Positions 6,065-9,413 of a stretch of 9,413 nucleotides of DNA are shown here, piece after piece (within the stretch, counting starts at the first letter, position 1; every line of letters starts with the position of its first letter). Source of the DNA: Betaproteobacteria bacterium (GTDB lineage: Bacteria > Pseudomonadota > Gammaproteobacteria > Burkholderiales > Usitatibacteraceae); assembly GCA_012274175.1 (NCBI GenBank), contig JAAOZZ010000015.1, forward strand, positions 1-9,413. Direction: 5' to 3'. Both the position numbers and the translations under genes were made by a program. Under the pieces are notes generated by a model, which saw nothing but the letters and a program-made list of their open reading frames with translations, searched no databases and was not told where the DNA came from.

Positions 6065-7762
6065 ATGTTCCGAACCCGCTATCCCGATTACGCCGAGCTC
6101 ATGGGCCAGCTCCAGGAGTGGGCGAAGCGCCACCCCGGTCTCGCGCGCCTCTCTTCCCTGGGCAAGACCCCCGAAGGGCGCGACATCCCGCTGCTCACCA
6201 TCGGGCGCGATCCCGATGAGGCGCGCCCCGCCGTCTGGGTGGACGGCAACATGCACGCCTCCGAGCTTTGCGGCTCGAGCGTGGCGCTCGCGATCGCCGA
6301 GGACGTGCTCGCGCTGCACATGGGCCGCGAGAGTCCCGGCAACGAGCTGCCCGCCCACATGGCTGATGCGCTGCGGGACACGCTCTTCTACATCGTCCCG
6401 CGCATCTCGCCCGACGGCGCCGAGGCGGTGATGAAGACCGGCCGCTACGTGCGCTCGAGTCCCGTGGACCGCCGGGCCCACAAGGGCCACGCCTACTGGG
6501 AAGCGGCCGACGTCGACGGCGACGGCACCATGGGCTTCATGCGCCAGGCGTGCGAGGACGGCGAGCTGGTGGAGCTCGGCGAGTTTCCTGGCGTGATGGT
6601 CCCGCGCATGCCCGAGGATCCGCCGCCGTACTACAAGCTCTATCCCGAGGGACGCATCGCCAATTTCGACGGCCGGCGCATCCCCGATCCATACTTCCTC
6701 TCCGACAATCAGTACGACTTCAACCGCAATTTCCCCTACCAGTGGGCGCCGGAGCCGGAGCAGGTGGGCGCGGGCGACTATCCGGGCAGCGCTCCCGAGA
6801 CGCGCGCGGTGCTCGCGTTCGCCGCGGAGCATCCGAACATCTTCGCTTGGTTGAACCTGCACACCTTCGGCGGCGTGCTGATCCGCCCCCTGGGCGACAA
6901 GCCCGACCACAAGATGGACCAGGGCGACCTCGCGGTGTATCGCCAGGTCGAGGCGTGGGCGAAGGAGCTCACAGGCTATCCCACGGTGAGCGGCTTCCAC
7001 GAGTTCCTCTACGAGCCGGAGACGCCGCTGAAAGGCGACCTCACCGAGTACGCCTACCACCAGCGCGGCGCGCTCGCGTACGTGATCGAGCTCTGGGACC
7101 TCTTCCGGCAGGTGGGCGTGGAGGTGAAGAAACCCTTCGTCGACCACTACACGAGGCTCGATCGCAAGGATTTCGTGGCGCTCGCGAAGTGGGACCGCGA
7201 CGTGAATCGCGGCCGCGTCTTCAAGGCGTGGCGCAAATGCCGGCACCCGCAGCTGGGTGAGGTCGAGGTGGGAGGACTGGACCTGCTGGTCGGCATCTCG
7301 AACCCGCCGTTCGAAAAGCTGGCGGAGGTGTGCGCGCAGCACAGTGCTGCGTTCCTTCGCGTGGCGGCGCTACTGCCGCGGGTGACGGTGGAAGTGGCGA
7401 AGCGCGACGTCCTCGGCAAGAACCTGACGCGCATCGAGCTGCGCATCGCCAACCGAGGCTACCTGGGCACCTACGGGCTCAACTCCGCGAGGAAGCTGCC
7501 CCACGCGGAGCCGTTGCGCCTTACGACGCAATGCTCGGGAGGCCTGCAGCTCGGGGCGCCGATGGAATCGGTGATCGAGCTGGGGCACCTGGACGGCTGG
7601 GGCCAGGGACTCTACAGCGGCATCAGCATCTTCGCGCCGTGGACGCGCGGCAACGTGCACGAGAAGTTCGTGACCCTGGTCACCGAGGGCAAGGGACGCC
7701 TCGCGGTGAGGGTCGGGAGCTGCCGCGTGGGATACCGCGAGCTGGAGATCCCGGTCGACTAG
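6065..7762 (+). CDS. M14 family zinc carboxypeptidase
   Basis: A 565-residue protein without signal peptide, so cytoplasmic. The M14 catalytic domain spans about residues 5-350. HASE (His64, Glu67) and LNLHTFGG (His266) supply the three zinc ligands, and YVIELWD supplies the catalytic general base Glu342. The DFNRNFP segment (218-224) carries the Asn-Arg pair that anchors the substrate carboxylate. All expected residues are present. An insertion of about 80 residues before DFNRNFP contains DVDGDGTMGFMR (149-160), a DxDxDG loop seen in a subset of bacterial M14 enzymes that may bind calcium. Residues about 430-565 form a C-terminal beta-rich domain of unclear role. It would remove C-terminal residues from peptides; specificity is not readable. 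The ATG at 6065 begins the family match (MFRTRYPDYAEL). It lacks a good ribosome binding site, so translation initiation is uncertain. Convergent with the glycine-zipper gene, 15 bp apart. Confidence 0.93.
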   Translation: MFRTRYPDYAELMGQLQEWAKRHPGLARLSSLGKTPEGRDIPLLTIGRDPDEARPAVWVDGNMHASELCGSSVALAIAEDVLALHMGRESPGNELPAHMADALRDTLFYIVPRISPDGAEAVMKTGRYVRSSPVDRRAHKGHAYWEAADVDGDGTMGFMRQACEDGELVELGEFPGVMVPRMPEDPPPYYKLYPEGRIANFDGRRIPDPYFLSDNQYDFNRNFPYQWAPEPEQVGAGDYPGSAPETRAVLAFAAEHPNIFAWLNLHTFGGVLIRPLGDKPDHKMDQGDLAVYRQVEAWAKELTGYPTVSGFHEFLYEPETPLKGDLTEYAYHQRGALAYVIELWDLFRQVGVEVKKPFVDHYTRLDRKDFVALAKWDRDVNRGRVFKAWRKCRHPQLGEVEVGGLDLLVGISNPPFEKLAEVCAQHSAAFLRVAALLPRVTVEVAKRDVLGKNLTRIELRIANRGYLGTYGLNSARKLPHAEPLRLTTQCSGGLQLGAPMESVIELGHLDGWGQGLYSGISIFAPWTRGNVHEKFVTLVTEGKGRLAVRVGSCRVGYRELEIPVD

Positions 7763-7768
7763 GCGCCC

Positions 7769-7789
7769 CGCGGCCGGCTAGCGGTCGCG
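7769..7789. terminator. Hairpin at a convergent gene junction, possible weak terminator
   Basis: CGCGGCCG pairs with CGGTCGCG around a 5-nt loop (7777-7781), giving an 8-bp stem with one G-T wobble. It sits just after the M14 stop (7762) and overlaps the stop of the minus-strand glycine-zipper gene. No T-tract follows on either strand, so it is not a standard intrinsic terminator. Confidence 0.28.
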
Positions 7790-8248
7790 CCAGTGGCGCC
7801 GTTCCTCGTAGCGGCGATGGACCTCTTGCCGCGGCGCATATCCGCGCCCGCGATAGCCACTGTAATAGACCGGCGGCGCGTAGTACTTCGGCGGCGCGTA
7901 GTAGACCGGACCCGGCGCGTAGTAGCGCGGCGCAGGCGCGTAATACGCGGGGCCGCCGTACACGGGCGCTTCGTACGCCGGTCCGCCGTAGGGACGCTCG
8001 TAGCGTTCGGGCGCGTAGTAGCCGCGATCGTAGCCGCGATCGTAGTAGCGGCGGTCGTAGTACGGATCGGAGCCCGCGATGCTGCCGAGGACCGCGCCCA
8101 CCGCGGCACCCGGCGGGCCGCCGATGGCCGCGCCGATTCCTCCGCCGATCAGCGCGCCGGCAACGGGATCCGCATGGGCCCGCATCGAAAGGCCCCCCAG
8201 TACCACCGAAGCGGTGAGGGTGGCGACCCACAGCGTGGTCTTGTTCAT
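7778..8248 (-). CDS. Exported glycine-zipper protein with tyrosine/proline-rich repeat tail
   Basis: A 156-residue protein. Residues 1-27 are a Sec-type signal peptide (MNKTTL, hydrophobic core, cleavage after AHA). Residues 30-60 are a glycine-zipper segment (GALIGGGIGAAIGG and GAAVGAVLGSIAG) of the kind found in bacterial outer-membrane-associated small proteins, able to pack in or against a membrane. Residues 63-147 are low complexity and contain 24 tyrosines: YYDR/GYDRG repeats, then five YYAP motifs at 77, 102, 109, 116 and 122. The end is strongly basic (RRYEERRHWRDR). It probably resides in the periplasm or outer membrane. The function is unknown; a structural or envelope-stress role is only a guess from this protein class. 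The ATG at 8248 is fixed by the strong ribosome binding site GGAGGAG 6 nt upstream. It follows the MFS gene by 67 bp on the same strand and may have its own promoter. Confidence 0.85.
   Translation of the reverse strand: MNKTTLWVATLTASVVLGGLSMRAHADPVAGALIGGGIGAAIGGPPGAAVGAVLGSIAGSDPYYDRRYYDRGYDRGYYAPERYERPYGGPAYEAPVYGGPAYYAPAPRYYAPGPVYYAPPKYYAPPVYYSGYRGRGYAPRQEVHRRYEERRHWRDR
7859..8062 (-). repeat. Degenerate in-frame tandem repeats coding YYAP and YDRG units
   Basis: Within the glycine-zipper gene, 7859-7945 holds imperfect repeats around GGCGCGTAGTA (plus-strand reading), each coding a YYAP unit. The stretch 8021-8044 is a perfect tandem pair of the 12-mer GCCGCGATCGTA, coding YDRG twice. 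The repeat unit is a multiple of three or nearly so, so unit gain or loss can leave the frame intact. Confidence 0.8.
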
Positions 8249-8254
8249 GGAATT

Positions 8255-8261
8255 CTCCTCC
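8255..8261 (-). promoter_or_regulatory. Strong ribosome binding site of the glycine-zipper gene
   Basis: Read on the minus strand this is GGAGGAG, 6 nt before the ATG at 8248. It is the best Shine-Dalgarno sequence in the window and suggests high expression. Confidence 0.85.
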
Positions 8262-8275
8262 GGTATGGACGGCCC

Positions 8276-8281
8276 ATTATC
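8276..8281 (-). promoter_or_regulatory. Possible -10 element of the glycine-zipper gene
   Basis: The minus-strand reading is GATAAT (five of six consensus bases), 27 nt before the start codon. A CTGACC upstream (8302-8297) would be a -35 at a short 15-bp spacing, so only the -10 is convincing. If real, the gene has its own promoter inside the 67-bp gap after the MFS gene. Confidence 0.33.
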
Positions 8282-8315
8282 GGCCTTTCGCGCCCGGTCA
8301 GGTGGAGCTCCCCAT

Positions 8316-9413
8316 TCACGGGGAAGTCCGCGCCGCACGCGTTCCCGGGGCCAGGTCCAGCTCGATCGCGAGCACCATGATCACGGCCCCGAACAGCGCC
8401 GCGGGCAGGAACGCGGTCCAGGGCATGCCCGTGGCGTCCCAGGCGAAGCCGCCCAACACCGGGGTCACGATCGCGCACAGGTAGCCGATGGAGAACACCG
8501 CGGCGGAGACCCGGTGCACGTCGCTCGCATCCGCGAGCATCGGAGGCAGCGCGAGCGTGAGGATCAGCACGAAGGCGGTGCAGAAGCCGATGACGCCCGA
8601 CCAGGCCACGATCCAAGCGCCGCGCGCGATCATGAGTCCCGCCATCGCGACGCTGGCGAGCGCTCCCGTGGCGATGAACGGCCAGCGCCGCAGCATGAGC
8701 CGCCCCGAGAAGGCGAGCAGCAAGAGGGAGGCCGGGATCTGGGTCCAGTTGAGCGCCGAGAGCGCGGGACCGATCAGGTCGCCGCGGCCGATGTGGCGCA
8801 GGTAGTCGGGAAGGAAGGCGTTGGTCGCGAAGTAAAGGCTCGAGCACCCTCCCGCGATGAACCCCAGCCGCCACGTGAGCGGGGATCGCCAGTCGGGCCA
8901 CCACAGCCGCTGCCGGGGGCCGTGGGGAGCCGCGCGCCCACGCCTGCGCAGGCCGTACCACCCGGTGATCGCTGCGATCGCGAAAAGGGGAAGCGACCAC
9001 GCGACGAAGCTCATCCGCCAGTCGTGGCCCACGAGCGGCAGTACCACGGGGATGGTGAGCGACGCGCTCAGGGCCTCGCCCACGAGCAGGCCGTTGGAAT
9101 AGACAGCGGTGCCGAGGCCGATGCGGCTCGGCAGCCATTCGCGCACAATCGACGGCAGCGCCGGCTGCATGATCGCGATCCCGATCCCCATCGCGAAGGT
9201 GGCGGCGAAGAGCGTGGCCGCGTCCACCGAGGCTCCGCGCAGCGCCGAGCCCACGCCCGCGACGAGGATCCCACCGGTGAGCGCCGCCGCCGCGCCGAAG
9301 CGGGCGATGAGCACCGCGCCCGGCACCGCGGCCAGGGACAGCAACAACACCGGAAGGCTCGCGAGCGCGCCCACCTGGGCCTGGGTGAGCCGCAGGCAGA
9401 TCCCCGAAAGCCA
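8316..9413 (-). CDS. MFS transporter, CynX/NimT-like (N-terminus off window)
   Basis: The minus strand is open from the window edge to a TGA at 8316 (365 residues visible). A GTG at 9374 could serve as a start, but the frame continues to the edge as coding-looking sequence (LTQAQVGALASLPVLLL). That matches the link between membrane segments 1 and 2 in major facilitator carriers, so the true start lies outside. Eleven hydrophobic segments are visible, with a long central loop after the sixth (WYGLRRRGRAAPHGPRQR), the usual six-plus-six MFS plan with only segment 1 missing. The SLPVLLLSL...PGAVLIARFGA region and GLLVGEALSASLTIP resemble the CynX/NimT (cyanate or nitroimidazole exporter-like) group, a moderate-confidence placement. 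It acts in the inner membrane. The substrate cannot be inferred. It precedes the glycine-zipper gene on the same strand. Confidence 0.88.
   Translation of the reverse strand, partial: WLSGICLRLTQAQVGALASLPVLLLSLAAVPGAVLIARFGAAAALTGGILVAGVGSALRGASVDAATLFAATFAMGIGIAIMQPALPSIVREWLPSRIGLGTAVYSNGLLVGEALSASLTIPVVLPLVGHDWRMSFVAWSLPLFAIAAITGWYGLRRRGRAAPHGPRQRLWWPDWRSPLTWRLGFIAGGCSSLYFATNAFLPDYLRHIGRGDLIGPALSALNWTQIPASLLLLAFSGRLMLRRWPFIATGALASVAMAGLMIARGAWIVAWSGVIGFCTAFVLILTLALPPMLADASDVHRVSAAVFSIGYLCAIVTPVLGGFAWDATGMPWTAFLPAALFGAVIMVLAIELDLAPGTRAARTSP

Noticed and set aside
5992..6066. Upstream ATG (6066) for the glutaredoxin-like gene
   Set aside because: The 25 added residues look non-conserved, would overlap the divergent M14 start and cross the probable promoter. 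The ATG at 5991 has a spaced AAAGG.
4007..7342. Continuous 1111-residue open frame on the minus strand
   Set aside because: It covers the binding-protein gene and the glutaredoxin-like gene region in other frames and the antisense of the M14 gene. The translation is His/Arg/Ala-rich with no family motif. Long spurious frames are expected opposite GC-rich genes with G/C third positions.
8309..8324. TCCCC/GGGGA inverted repeat at the end of the MFS gene
   Set aside because: Only a 5-bp stem spanning the stop codon and no T-tract. Such short stems are common by chance in GC-rich DNA.
8245..9138. 297-residue minus-strand frame overlapping the MFS gene
   Set aside because: It is an alternative frame of the MFS gene. 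The frame ending at 8316 yields eleven membrane segments, while this one is Arg/His/Pro-rich.
9374..9413. GTG at 9374 as the MFS start
   Set aside because: It would delete the first membrane segment, and the sequence upstream to the edge continues a typical MFS segment 1-2 linker.

Overview
The window is a very GC-rich (roughly two thirds G+C by eye), densely packed bacterial chromosomal segment. Gene style and protein families (S9 lipoprotein peptidase, family 5 solute-binding protein, glycine-zipper/tyrosine-rich exported protein, CynX-like MFS carrier, short conserved orphan proteins) suggest a proteobacterium, most likely a betaproteobacterium of the Burkholderiales/Nitrosomonadales type. 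This is an impression from composition and families, not a database result. I see no rRNA, tRNA, CRISPR array, insertion sequence, integrase or phage gene, so it reads as ordinary chromosome rather than a mobile island.

Layout, left to right: (1) 1-387, minus, the N-terminal part of a membrane-anchored proline-rich TonB/TolA-like protein that runs off the left edge. (2) 584-2536, plus, an S9 prolyl-oligopeptidase-type lipoprotein with an intact Ser-Asp-His triad. (3) 2541-3656, minus, a soluble sensor histidine kinase with an RsbRD-like N-terminus and no adjacent response regulator. (4) 3816-4010, plus, a 64-residue orphan protein. (5) 4015-5601, minus, a periplasmic family 5 (peptide/nickel type) solute-binding protein, and (6) 5629-5991, minus, a glutaredoxin-like protein immediately upstream of it, probably one transcript. 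(7) 6065-7762, plus, a cytoplasmic M14 zinc carboxypeptidase with complete metal ligands and catalytic Glu. (8) 7778-8248, minus, an exported glycine-zipper protein with a tyrosine-rich tail. (9) 8316-9413, minus, an MFS transporter whose first membrane segment lies off the right edge.

Each of the three plus-strand genes stands alone between minus-strand neighbours, so the region is a series of divergent promoter intervals (388-583, 3657-3815, 5992-6064) and tight convergent junctions (4, 4 and 15 bp). No interval without a gene reaches 300 bases. Functionally, the S9 peptidase, the peptide-type binding protein and the M14 carboxypeptidase would fit oligopeptide breakdown and uptake, but they are not one operon and no ABC permease or ATPase is present, so this is only a suggestion.

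The most notable item is the glutaredoxin-like protein. The fold's signature elements are present (a WPTFP segment, a following VKG...GG turn), but the redox CPxC/CGFS site is replaced by NPFP and the protein has no cysteine at all. It cannot be a thiol oxidoreductase and probably has a binding or regulatory role. I did not find a clear new multi-gene system.
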